Shown here piece after piece: positions 1-11,400 of a stretch of DNA of 64,000 nucleotides. The notes under the pieces were generated by a model, which saw only the letters and a list, made by a program, of their open reading frames with translations, made no database searches and had not been told where the DNA came from. Position 1 is the stretch's first letter. The number at the start of each line of letters is the position of its first letter. This DNA comes from Phlebiopsis flavidoalba (Eukaryota > Basidiomycota > Agaricomycetes > Polyporales > Phanerochaetaceae): contig JAOCPU010000024.1 in the NCBI GenBank assembly GCA_035772785.1, forward strand, positions 1 to 64,000, given 5' to 3'. The translations under genes were made by a program, and so were the position numbers.

Positions 1-2192
1 GGTGTGCGGCGGAGAAGCAGAATCAAAACCATTGACGTAGGCGGCGCGGAAACGCCGAAAGACTCCCCTGACCAAAAAGCGGGAAACCTGCACGCCATTG
101 ATGTCAATTAGGGATGTTGTTACACGCAGATGCAAAAATTTACTATTTACATTATGGGACTTAAGAGAAATTGTTGCCAGACATTACTAAAATACGCGCT
201 ACGGTAAAGAGCATGTCCTTCGCAAGGTAAGGCGGCGTGGACAGACGGGCGCTAATTCTGGAACGAAAGTTCGTCCGAAGTTTGTGCGAGCTGCAGAGTT
301 GAAAACATCGGGGGCGCTTAGCGTAACAACTTGAGCGGGGTAGGTAGTTCTTTCAGGGTCTGCATAGTTTAGTAGCAATATTCAGAGGCCGAGATCCATG
401 AACGACAATTCAGAAAATCTGGACAAGTTTTGATTCAAATTTGTATTCGAAACCCTAGGTTAAGGTTGCGCAGACACTGCTGGTGGGGCCAAGGACGCTC
501 AATTTTGAATCGCAGAACGGATAGTAACAAAATTCACACTTTCCCCACGCTTTCGTGACGAAAATTTTGGGTTAGGAAGAGATGCCCCAATACACCAAAC
601 ACGCATTGCGGAAAAACGGGATTTATTATTCATAAAATCGTAACTGTCAAGCACTGGAGCCAGTACTTAGCATGGCATAGAATTCGTCGAGGCGCCGGGA
701 CAAATTGTAGGCCTAGGCTGAACCAATGGTGGCCGCCACAGCGCGATGATCATGATCGCATGGAGAAAGTGAAAACTTGTTTGCAGTCTGTTCAGTAAGA
801 ATCAAAAGGCTCCGAGCAGAGCAATACACGGCCCCAATGGTAAGGTCTAGAAACACGCGTAGAAATCTCTGACAGTGGCCGAAAACACGCTCCTATCGCT
901 ACGTGCAACATGAACAAGGGTCAGATCGTCGATACACCAAGGTTATAATCCTCAGAAATCTGTTGGGCACAGGCTCGACCACATCTCACCCGGTGTTTTT
1001 TTTTTCACAGTAGGGACGTAGAGCTGAAGTGACCATAAAAAGTGCAGGGCACACGTGCGTGGCACGGCATCCGAGGCACCGCTACCCTCATAAGGGCCGC
1101 ATGTCATGCGATAGATAAAATGCTCCAATGGATTCTATTCAAACTCCTGGAATTTGTGACATTAGTAACGGCCTCTGGGCGGCGCCCGCTCGCCGAGCTG
1201 CGCTCGGGCGCTCGTGCACGCGCCATGTATTTTACTACAGATTGACTTTGAATTGACTTGAAGGCTATCTAACGCAGAGATTCACAAACAGGTCAAAGCG
1301 AATTGTGACAACTGAGTGCAGTCTAATGTCACCATCAGTCATGAAGAGGTCGGATGCCAATCGAATAGAGACCAGTATGTTGATTGAAACTAACTGCAGA
1401 ACAGGTGTGTGTGTGCAGACATTGGTTGGGATAGTGTTGGTGTAAGCAGTAGCACTGGCGAGAGGGGAGCTGCCCCCAGATAGAGACAGGGGTTTTTCTA
1501 TGGCAACAAAGCGAAATGCGTAGTTTTTAGGGACGTACTACAAAACCATAGTACAGTGACTGGTCCGGAGACCAAACCACAGTACAGTACTTCCAGTTAA
1601 AACACTGGTGCCTTTAAAACAGGCTCGTTGTAGTCTTTGGCATATGTGAAGCGAAGGCCTGTCCGACACCACTAGCGGCGGACAGACCATCCGTTTCTCC
1701 GACAACGGAAATGATGATTGGTGTTGACGCAATTTATTTGTGGAGCCGACAGGCGCGCGGCGTATGCACCCGTGAAGCAAAAGGAACAAAACAAATCGGT
1801 CTGACCGTGAGAACGACCCAGATCTTGCAGCGATTCGCAGGTGGGTTGTGGCACCCAAAATCGAGCAATACCACGTTACCCCCACCGGCTCACCGGGTAG
1901 CTGGGGATTAACCCGGCTCACACCGGGTAGCGCGGGATAACTGGAATAGGTCCAGTCCCGTTTCCGCCCCCACTCTGCGCTGTACAGACCGCGACCGTGA
2001 TGCAGCTCTTGTCAACCCCAATTAGGGTCCCAATCCGAAGCCACCAGGGTCCAACCACGCCGGAGCCGCTAGCGCTTCGTCGGAGTTCAAAACTAACTTA
2101 ATTTTCCCAGTGTTGGCAGTTGTGTTCGAACATCCATCCTTCCCATTGTTCTCATGGTGTCCTACGGCCACGCAAGAGACACTGCCACAAAC
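1..2192. other. No recognisable gene
   Basis: Only short unsupported reading frames are present on either strand. I see no conserved motif, tRNA, or clear transposon end. A GC-rich patch near 1,170-1,225 and a two-copy 28-bp repeat near 1,885-1,940 are the only local features. Homology to the region upstream of the second FunK1 copy begins near 2,128, so the last ~65 bases are probably the FunK1 5' leader. Confidence 0.5.
1885..1940. repeat. Two-copy imperfect 28-bp direct repeat
   Basis: Two adjacent imperfect copies, starting at 1,885 and 1,913, share the core CCGGCTCAC...CCGGGTAGC. Each copy also holds a small inverted repeat (CCGG...CCGG). No function can be assigned. Confidence 0.5.
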
Positions 2193-5100
2193 ATGCGGTC
2201 CAATTCCAGCATATCCTATAAAAGGAACCGTGACTGCTACGAGTTGGGTACCAAACACCTCTCGACTGATACCGTACGAACATTCGTTCCTCTCGTCTGT
2301 CTGTCCGATGTTTAAACAATCAACTGCTTCTCCAATCAAGTTCAAGCACCGGTCAACGCACCACTCTTCACATACGAATCGCACTCTCGACCAGCAACGT
2401 GCAGACATGGTCGCCGACCTCCAGGAAATCGTGCCTGAAGTCAAGATGTCCTTCTTCGAAGAACACATTCTTCCCCCTTCTCCTCTGTTAAACAAGGCCT
2501 CTCTGAAGTTGGTTGTTCAACGACTAAAGGAGCAAGGGAAGATTAACCAACTCAATGAATGCTTGGGTACAATGGCCGCAGCCGTCTCCAAATCTGGCGA
2601 CAATCGGAAGACGACGTCTTCGCGAAATTTAAGGACCTCGCTGAGGACATAGTTGCAGCGGCCGCCTCTCAAATCAACCAGCCTGTCAGGATCACATTCG
2701 AGTGTAACCCTCACATGACGCTGGAATCCTCGACTCGCGACAACACCTCAAAGCCGGATTGCTACGGGATCCTGCCGAGAGCTGACGACGAAGAGACAAC
2801 GTCAACGAGAAGAACCGGCAGCCGAGGTGGCTTGACGTCGCCACACCCGGGAAGTTCAAGAAGAAGAACACGATCCCCAACTTCGTTGACGTACGTTCAG
2901 TCTCTTGATGTGTTATTTTAACTATACGTAGCATACTTATAAGTCGCATTCAGGACGCCAAGAAGGTCCTTTGGTCCATGAACCATATCATGCGAGCAGA
3001 CCCGCGCCGATCGTCCGTTATCGGATTCACGATTGAAGACGGCTCCATGCGTCTGTGGTTTTGCAGTCGGTCCGATGTGCCTCATGTCGGAGGCCTTCGA
3101 CATGTTGACCGTGCGTCCTCACACTTGTCTCGGGGAAAGTATACTCATCGTTGATGTAATGCTCTAACAGGACCACGAGACGTTCGTTGATTTCATCTTG
3201 AGGATGTCCTACGCCACTGAGCGGCAACTTGGATGGGACCCCTCGATCACCCTTCGCGAAGAAAGTCTTTCGAGCCCAGGCGGGACTTCAATACGACATT
3301 GAAGTCACCGAGCGAGACGAAGAGACCAAGACGATCATTTCGAACAGGACGTTCAGGACACAGAAGGTCATTTCAAACTTCGCAGCGGACGCTTTTGCGT
3401 GGGCGCGCCTACACGTGTACGGGAGGTCAAGGAGCTCGATGAACACGGCGAGGAGATTGGAGAGATATGCGTGTTGAAGGACTCGTGGGTCGACTCCGAG
3501 CGACGTAGTGAGGGCTTGATCCTTGCGACGATTCGCGAAGAGGCTGTACGCCTCCGTCAGGCGAAGAAAGCAGCTGTGGCGGAGGCAGCAACGGGAGTAG
3601 CGATGCAAGCGGGACCGACAGGAGGCATCCACTGAGGCTCCGAAAGCCCCGGAAGAGTTATCGGAAGAAATGCCAAACGCCGCGCAGGCTATTGGGGCAG
3701 CCGGAGGTGCAAATAGGCCCAGGATACACGGACCGAACGCAGACGGCGATGTGCTTGAGAAGTATCTTCTCACCGTCATCACATACGGAACCGTCTGCGG
3801 GATTGATGGTGTCGAAGTCAAGACACAAAACTGGGAGACTCAACCCGATCATAGACGTGTAGTACCAGTCAAGGTCAAGGCGGTTAGAAAGCCATCTCCC
3901 ACAGTCGAGAGCAGCAAGCAGCCCATTGGAGCTACCGTAATCGAAACCGAGGCGGGCATTGATGGTAATCCCGGGCCTGCGGGGTTGCAGGTGGCGTTCG
4001 CTAACAAGACCCATCATCGCATCGTTTTCAAAGAGCGCTGTCAACCTATCCTCTCCGTGACATCGTTGTCCAAGATTTTTTGAGTACCTGGCGTCGATCG
4101 CTTCCGGTGAGTGCAGCAATTTACTTGGCCGTTATCCCATCCCCCCCTCGATTCTGACGATCGCTATAGCCTTGGAGTATCTCCATGAACTTGGATGGGT
4201 TCATAGAGACATCAGCTCCTACCGGGAACATTCTTGTTTACAATGGTTCCCCAAAGCTATCTGATTTGGAGTATGCCAAACACGAAAGCGACTGGACAGT
4301 CTCTGGCATTCGGACGGTGCGTCATGACTAGCTTGGACTTAGTGTCAAAGTTTTAACCCATCAATTGAATTCCAGGGAACCCCTTACTTCATGGCTGCGG
4401 AGGTCGAGCGTAACAAATATTTCCACCTCACTGATCCTCCTATTATTTTGCCCCCCGATCACATATCACAGGCGAACTTGAATGACCCCGAGCTGGATCT
4501 GGACGGATTTTTGAACGACGAGGACCTAGAGTCCTCAGCTTGCGATCCCAAAGGCCGAAAATCCGAGGATTCAATTCAGAAACAACCCGTTACACGACAA
4601 GGAATCACTTCTGTGGCTTGCGCTCTATTTGCGTAGTATGCGGAAGGCTTGTAGCCTTGAGGGGTAAAGCAGATCCCCGTCTGGACAGTTTTCACTCAAC
4701 CTCACTTGAATCTGGCCGCCATACTGTTCATCGACAAGGATGCCCGCTCCGAAATCATGAGGAGCAAAGTGAGAACTCCAAAACTACCTGGCTAATGCGT
4801 CTTTACACCCTATCATTAGGGCTATCGCCAGCCGACTCCAATCGTTGTTCGACATCCTTCGATCTGCATATCAGTCCGCTGAAAAGGAAAGGCTGTGGCC
4901 GATAGCTTTCGCCGCGGTCAACGGGCTACACTCCCAATTCGCACAAGTATTTCTCAGGGTGTCCGGCCTCCTGCGGAAGAACGATTTAACAATCGCATTG
5001 GACGACGGCTGCTATGATCGTATGCGTGAGCTGTATCGCAGTCAATCTAAATCTGCGTCCGGGGCATTGACTACTTCTGGCAAAAACTCTCACAATCACG

Positions 5101-5234
5101 GCGGCGAAGACGGGCCGAGCGGAAGGCCACTGCACAAGAAACAGAGGACTGAAGAGACAAGCGATAATCTTCGACAGGCGCCTGCTTCTTCCACCATCCG
5201 TCCAAGCTTCGCGAGTGAAGCTAGTGAAGAGTGA
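2193..5234 (+). CDS. FunK1-type fungal protein kinase (frameshifted)
   Basis: This is a protein kinase-like protein of the fungal-specific FunK1 family, expanded in basidiomycetes; its substrates are not known. The N-terminal region carries the family's KKVLWSM-type stretch after an intron (2,891-2,952). Next come RLWFCSRSDVPHV and, after another intron ending near 3,171, a TERQLGWDPSITLREES stretch. The C-lobe reads LEYLHELGWVHRDISS near 4,172-4,215, then GNILVYNGSPKLSDLEYAK, then GTPYFMAAEVERNKY. A NPLHDKESLLWLALYL segment near 4,590-4,630 matches the family's HDLESLWWL motif. The tail is basic and ends in an intact stop. Two lesions interrupt the frame: one extra T in a T6 run near 4,075-4,081 and a 4-base insertion (TACC) between HRDISS and GNIL. 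I chose the start from the ATG shared with the downstream copy. The family assignment is firm; whether the gene is functional is uncertain. Confidence 0.8.
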
Positions 5235-5754
5235 ACTAGGACATTATATCGCATACTTATACGGAAATGTATCACCTCGTATCTCGTAATAGGTATCTAT
5301 AAAGTACATTGTCTCCAACTTCTCCACCTTATCCTATTTTTTATAACAAATGTCGTTAAAATGTAACTCACTCGGTCCGTTGCAGTTAGTATGTACGACG
5401 TTCCGTTCTTTTCTCATCAAATCGCGCGCTGCAGCCCGAGGAGTAAAACAATGCCATCACCCGGTTGTGCCGCATTTGGTAAGCCCACGATGCTGGCTGA
5501 CAGTCGACCGTTGACAATCGTCTGCTAACTTACGGATAATGAGTTGCTACTGGTGCTTCAAACTGAGGGTGACTTGATCAGGGCGACGGTCCAACTTGAA
5601 CCACGTGGGTGCCGCGTCCCCGAGGCGTCGGAGCTTGAAACGACACTGCAAACGTCCGAAAGCCCGTTTTGGCAGCCAGCCATGTGTTTAAAACGTTCAT
5701 CCTTCTCATTCTTCTCGTGATATTCTAGGGTCCCTGCAAGACACTACCACAAAC
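5235..5754. other. Spacer between the two FunK1 copies
   Basis: No supported reading frame. It contains the 3' flank of the first FunK1 gene. From about 5,695 it is similar to the leader of the first copy (CTTCTCATTCTTCTCGTG-like bases, then the ACAAACATGCGG start context). Confidence 0.5.
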
Positions 5755-7663
5755 ATGCGGTCTGATATAACCCATAGCGTGCCCTCTAAAAGGAGCCGTG
5801 ACTTTACTACGAGACGGGTACCAAACGCCCCTCCGCTAACAGCGTACGAACATTTTGCCGTCAATACCTCGTCTGTCCCAGTGCCCAATGTTCAAACAAC
5901 ATTTTCTTCTCCGAACAGAAGCAGCTCCCACTCACTCACTCGTCGCACGAAAGGTTGTACTTCCGACGAGGAATGCGAAGGCGCGGTTTCGGACCTTGGA
6001 GAAATCGTATCAGAAGTCCAACTTTCCTTCTCTACGAGCACATTCTCGCCCCCTTCTCCCTACCAAACGAAGCCTCTTTGAAATGAATTCTGAGCCACCT
6101 CCGTGAGCAGAGGGGAATTAGCCAGCTCGACAAAATGGATGAAGTGGCCGCAGCCGTCTGGAACATATTCAGTCACCAAGGAAGCCGACATCTTCGGTGG
6201 AATTTCAATCTCTTAGAACTAAGGACATAGTGGCGTGGCTGGCTGCTTTCTCAGATCAACAAGGCTGCTATGAATCAACTTCAAATGCGGCCCTCACATG
6301 CATGGCGTTGGAATCTTCAACTCGCAACAACACTCCAAAGTCGGATTGCTACGGGATCCTGCCGAGAGCTCACGACGAAGACAATGTCAGCAAGAGCTGG
6401 CAGCCGAGGTGGCTTGACGTCGCCATACCCGAGCGCTCAGAGTAAAGGGACACGATACCTAACTTCGTTGACGTATGTTCAACTCCGTCATGCGCTTGCC
6501 TACGCACTAAGCGTACTTACAAGCTACTTTCAGGACGCGAAGAAGGTCCTATCTCCATGAACTTGGGATGGGTCCATAGAGACATAAGCTCTGGGAACAT
6601 TCTTGTTTACAATGGCTGCCCAAAACTAACGGGATTTGGAGTACGCCAACACTAGGATGATTGGGCAGCTTGTGGGTGTTCGAACGGTGCGGTATCATGT
6701 GCCTTGGGCCCGTTTCCGTACTTAACTGACCTTTTGCGTCTCTCAGTGAACTTCCTTACTTCATGGCCGTAGTAGGTCGAAAGGGACTGCTGCGTATCGC
6801 TGCTTCCCTCACCTTCTCCTCTCCATCCATCCACCTCTCCGGGTGGGCCTGCAGCCAACCCCGAATGAAGCTGTAGGACATGCAGCCAAAAAAAAAAAAA
6901 AAAAAACCTCCACGCCCTAAGCGACATCCTGCGAAGGGCCCATAACCGCGGATACCCTTGCCGGAACAATCCTCTGCATGACAAGGAGTGTCGCTTCTGT
7001 GAGCAAAATTGCGCTCTATCTCGTAATGTACGACGCGAGGTTGCGTGACACACGAAGGAAACCTCCGAAAATCCGATCTCAAAAAATACACCAAACGTCA
7101 CCAAAGCGGCTTGGCGGCCAAACTGTTTAACGACAAGGGTATCCGCAGTTCGACATGTGAGTAATGGTCGACTGAGGGAGGGGATAAAAAAGCTTAGAGC
7201 TTATACTGACACGGCGAGAATATCCCCGTTCATTCGAGACGTTCTTGGCGTACTTGAAGGGCTATTCCGACCTCTCCGAGAAGCCTATAAGGCCGCAGAG
7301 CACGAAAGGCTGTTGCCGATACCTTTCATCGTCGCTAATGGGATTACACGCCAAGTTCAGATCAGTATTCCTTCAGCTGTCTCGGAAACGATTCCCTGCA
7401 TAACGACATAACCATTGCGCTGGATCAAGAATCCTACGCTCGTTTGCGGGAATTACTTTGCAGCACTCCGCCAACGCCAAGCCATTGTCAGGGTGCATTG
7501 GCTGCCATCGGTAAGAAGTCTCGCGGAGATGACGATCACATTGAAGACCCGGCTGGGCCGAGCGGGAGGCCTTCGAAGAAACAGAGGACCGAAGAGACAC
7601 GCGACACTCTTCCGCAGACGACTAGCTACTACTACTCACCGTCCTTTCAAGCTTCGCGGTTGA
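5755..7663 (+). pseudogene. Decayed tandem copy of the FunK1 kinase gene
   Basis: This is a second copy of the gene at 2,193-5,234 and is alignable along most of its length. It keeps the same start context, the intron before DAKKVL (6,471-6,532), an intact HRDISSGNILVYNG segment near 6,575-6,620, the PYFMA segment near 6,753, a degenerate NPLHDKE segment near 6,973, and the basic C-terminal tail. A clean internal deletion joins 6,550 to 6,551; it corresponds to loss of bases 2,971-4,178 of the first copy and removes most of the kinase N-lobe. Further frameshifts, a diverged stretch and an A19 run (6,888-6,906) follow. With the ATP-binding half missing it cannot encode an active kinase. Confidence 0.8.
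6888..6906. repeat. A19 homopolymer inside the FunK1 pseudogene
   Basis: Nineteen consecutive A bases lie within a stretch (about 6,790-6,930) that has diverged from the paired region of the first copy. It could be a retro-insertion tail or simple slippage; no target-site duplication was found by eye. Confidence 0.8.
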
Positions 7664-8408
7664 ACTCAGACGTTATAGCACATGTCTAGAAGTGTACTAT
7701 CCTGTATCTTGTGGTTTGTCTGTAAATTCCATTGTTGCTGTGTCTCTATCAGAACTGCTCTAAATTATTTGAGTTCGTGGTTCACGGTCGTTGCAAGTTA
7801 CCAAATACTGCTTGCCATTCGTATCTTAAGAGTAAATGGGGCTGTTCATCGCACAGCTGGGCACTGTGAAAGCCCGCGATGTGCTGCTTACAGCCAACGC
7901 CTGTGCCGACTTGCATATGACATAGCCTGTGATTACGTGCTGCCGCATGCGAGCTTCGGAGATCTTTCGTGACTCGTCCCATATCGACGGGGTGACACAC
8001 ACGTACAACGCTTTCAAGGAAGGAATCGCCCGTCTATGACCACCACCAACATTGTGATTTTTGTAGTTTTTATAATGACGCCAAGTACGCAGAAAATCTA
8101 TTCATGCCGGTGGGGTATATACATGCGTGAAAAGACGCTCCAACAGTAAACAAACCCCTCGCGAGAGCGAGGGCCCCTATATGTGTATTCGATAATGATA
8201 CAGAACTCGAGCTTTAGGCGACGGTACCCGTAGCATATTCAGTGCAGGTCGCACGAAAGGATGGGTTGTGTACGTGTACAATGTGCATGAGACGTGCAGG
8301 AATGAGCCGGGATGTGCAAGAACACGAACGCAAAGATGATGAGGGCAGCTAAAAAGTAAAAAAAAAAAGCGAAAGACAAAGAAGCCAAACGAAAACGAAT
8401 GAGTCCTG
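7664..8408. other. Convergent intergenic region between FunK1 pseudogene and Bud4-like gene
   Basis: No supported coding sequence. It holds the 3' flanks of both neighbours. One compact hairpin at 8,156-8,173 (7-bp stem, GAGA loop) is the only structured element I could see. Confidence 0.5.
8156..8173. other. Short GC-rich hairpin with GAGA tetraloop
   Basis: CCCTCGC-GAGA-GCGAGGG is a perfect 7-bp inverted repeat with a GNRA-type loop on the plus strand. It lies between two 3' ends and could be a structured 3'UTR element or chance. Confidence 0.4.
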
Positions 8409-11400
8409 CTAGGTGACGCTATCAAACCAGGAACTGGGGAGGGCGCAGAAGGTAATGGATCGGGGAGCGGCTTGCCCGAGGTCTTGCTGCCGCTGCCCAC
8501 AGGAGCTCGGCCCACAGCGGGTTCGGCGGTATTCGCCCCCACCAGCACACGTAACACCCTCCAGCCTATGCACGATCAACATCATCGCATAACGACGACA
8601 ATAAGAGCAAACGCACCACTTTCCTTCTCCTCATCTGTATCGTGCGCCGAAGAAGATGATCTCCTGATCTTTGGGAAAAGAAGACGGACATTGAGCGCGC
8701 TCCACGCCGTAGGGCACGTCGAACTCGACCATAGCGGCTGCTCCGCGCGCAGAGACCGCGGACGCGGGGCTCAACAGCTCGTCGTTCCGCGTCACTTCAT
8801 CGTCCTCGATTGCAAGCGCCTTCTTCAGTCGATTGTCGTAATCGCCCGCTTCGTCACGTCGTTGAAAGCGATTAGGCTTGCTCCGATAACGCGGAAGTGT
8901 CGCCGTCGCCAGGACTGTAACCTCTTGTAAGCATTTACTTGACGAGACGAGGGACGAAGACAACTTACAGTGCACACCCCGCCTCCGTTCTGGGTCAGAG
9001 TGCCCTCAAAGTAGACCTCCTTGTGCCACTGCACGTGTCTCAGGCCACGATGGCACTCCTCGAGGCTCTGTGGGAGGCCCTCATGGGGTATACCAGGCAA
9101 CGGCGGAAGCCTAAAGATCTGGAGCACAATCTCGCCGACCTGCACTGTCTTCGGCTCCGCGTTCTGGGCGTGTCCGCGTCTTCTGACCAATGAGCGGGTA
9201 GCTCGTCTCGAACAGCTTCGCGTCGCACAGACGTCCAATGTCCTTGAACGCGACGAATGCTGCGCGCGAGCGTGCCGTCTGCCTTGAGGTACCGCGCCAG
9301 GTTCTCCTGGGAGCGCGCGTGGTGGGCCTGAAGCCGCGGGGCGCGGCGTTGGCGGAGCTGCGATCGCTTTCGGAGGCTTTTTGCCGCTGTTGAAGAAGCT
9401 ACGGAAGCCGGACCGCGAGACAGGCCGGGGGGCGGGGGAGGGTTGCGGGACGGGTGGGGGTGGTGGGGGAAGTTGCGAAGCCGCCTTGAACTGGGCGGCG
9501 ATGTGGGGGTCGCGCTTTAACTTTGATAGTGAGTGTAAATTCAAGCTTATTGTGTTCAATGCTATCAAGACGGTGAGCAGGTCAGACACCACGCCAAAGC
9601 AAGTTATATAACCTACAGTTCAAACTCTTGGTCAATGCGAGTCTCAGGTAAAAGTTCACACTCTGGTGTTGTATGGACGAAGTGAATGCCGTTGTTTCAG
9701 TGTACATGACACGAATGAAGTTTGCGAAGGAAGGTGGAAGATTGTGTAATTTGATACCTTAGATACGCGAACTGTTTCAAGTCATTAGCAGAGTCTCGGT
9801 TTACTCAGCAGCGATGCTTCATACCTTTGACGAAGACCTTGCCATAGGTCTTGTTTGCCGCCAGAGTTCTTTCTTGCGTCTTGCGCGGGCGCTCTCAGTG
9901 GCATAGCTGCTTGAGCTGCTGCGCATATTCATTCTAAAGAAGCATGAGCAACAAGGACAAGCCTAGCGAGTGTGACATACCATATCTGAGGGTCTACGAC
10001 GAACTGTGCGCCACGCCCGCACTCTTGGCGACTTCACTAGGCAGATTTAGGATGCGATATATCTGAAGTGGCATAAATAGTCTCGCTCCGCTGCCGGACA
10101 TGATATTTCTGCGGAACTTGCTCAGATGCGAGAGACCAAAGAGTCAAAGCGATACTCACCGGATTGACCAGGACCCTTCAACCGCCTCAGCTCACGATCA
10201 ATGCTGTCAGCCAAAGGGTCCTCCTCATCGTCAATCTGCACCGGGGGGGGGGGCGTCAAGCAGTCCGCCATCGCTGATCGTATTCGCACCGCCGACGGAG
10301 CCGATGGTCGTACACGGCATTCGTATCGCTCGTACTCATACTCCGCTGCCGCAAGGGCGCAGGTCGGCGCGGCGCAAAGTACTACTCGGTCGACGTGTCC
10401 GCCTCGTCGTCCATCTCCTCCTCCCGCAACCGCGCCCTCGCGCTTCTTCGCCCTGATGAGCTCTTCGCGCGTCTTGATCGCGTCCTTGACGAGCGGCGGC
10501 CGCGGGCTCGTCGCGCGCGAAGGTGGTTGTGGGCTTGTTGCGCGCGAGGGTGGCTGTGGGTCGACGACTGGCGGGCTAGTTGAAGCCTGTGCTCAAGAGG
10601 GTTTCGGCACCCATGGACGGCAAGTCGATGTGCATCATGCTGTCGCGCTTCGGAGGCTCAGCGCGTCGTGGTGGTCCCTCAAACGTCCATGGCATCCTCG
10701 CTGCTCGAACGCGTCGTGTGATGGTCCGCTCATGTCTGCTTCAGGAAGAGAGTGCCGGCGGGCCTTGACACCCTCGGTGGACGGCCCTCGTATCTTGAGC
10801 CCTGAAGGCTTTCCGTCATGCGACATCTTGGCCTCCCCCGCGACATCGGCCATGAGACGGTCGAGCGCGCTCTTCATGTCGCCAAGGTGCACAAAAACCG
10901 AGATCATCGGGATCCTCCGCAGCATCCTTCGGACGACCACCTTCTCTCCCTCTGCAACGTCGAAGCTAGCCGCACGAGCGATAACTTCAGGTCTTGGAGG
11001 ACCCGCTGCCTTGTCTGCTGGATTGAGGTCATGACGCCATCGTGCGTTGGATTATCACGCGTCAGCGCGCGCGACACCGGACGCTTGGAAGGAGAACTCG
11101 CGGGGGAATCCACAGACGGGTCGCCGAGGGGCGGGCCCGCGAACGGGCTGTCGTCCCTTCTCGCGCAGAGGGCTGTCGAAGCTGCGCTTCTTCTCGAGGA
11201 TCTTCTGCACGCTGTCGCGCGTGATGCGAGGACTCCGCCCACTGGGACTGGCCCGTCGGCGTGTTCATGTCGGTCGCGCTCCCCATGCGTGGTATTTCCG
11301 CGGAGCAATGGCGATTCTGCGCGACGAAGGGTGAACCACTGCGTGACTGCGGTGCTCGCGCGAGAGCTGGGTTGAACCCGTAAAGGGTGAGTAGACTGCA

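Noticed and set aside
1538..1921. Open frame of 127 codons on the minus strand in the left flank.
   Set aside because: No recognisable motif, overlapping frames on both strands of similar length, and odd composition; treated as chance.
8177..8557. Minus-strand frame continuing past the Bud4-like stop with a phenylalanine-rich segment.
   Set aside because: The conserved C-terminus (LLW, QRQQDLGQ) ends at 8,409 in a neighbouring frame; the rest is the translated 3'UTR including an A-rich tract.
10201..11034. 277-codon plus-strand open frame.
   Set aside because: Antisense to the Bud4-like gene; the minus strand carries the in-frame tandem repeats and disordered-protein composition expected for that gene.
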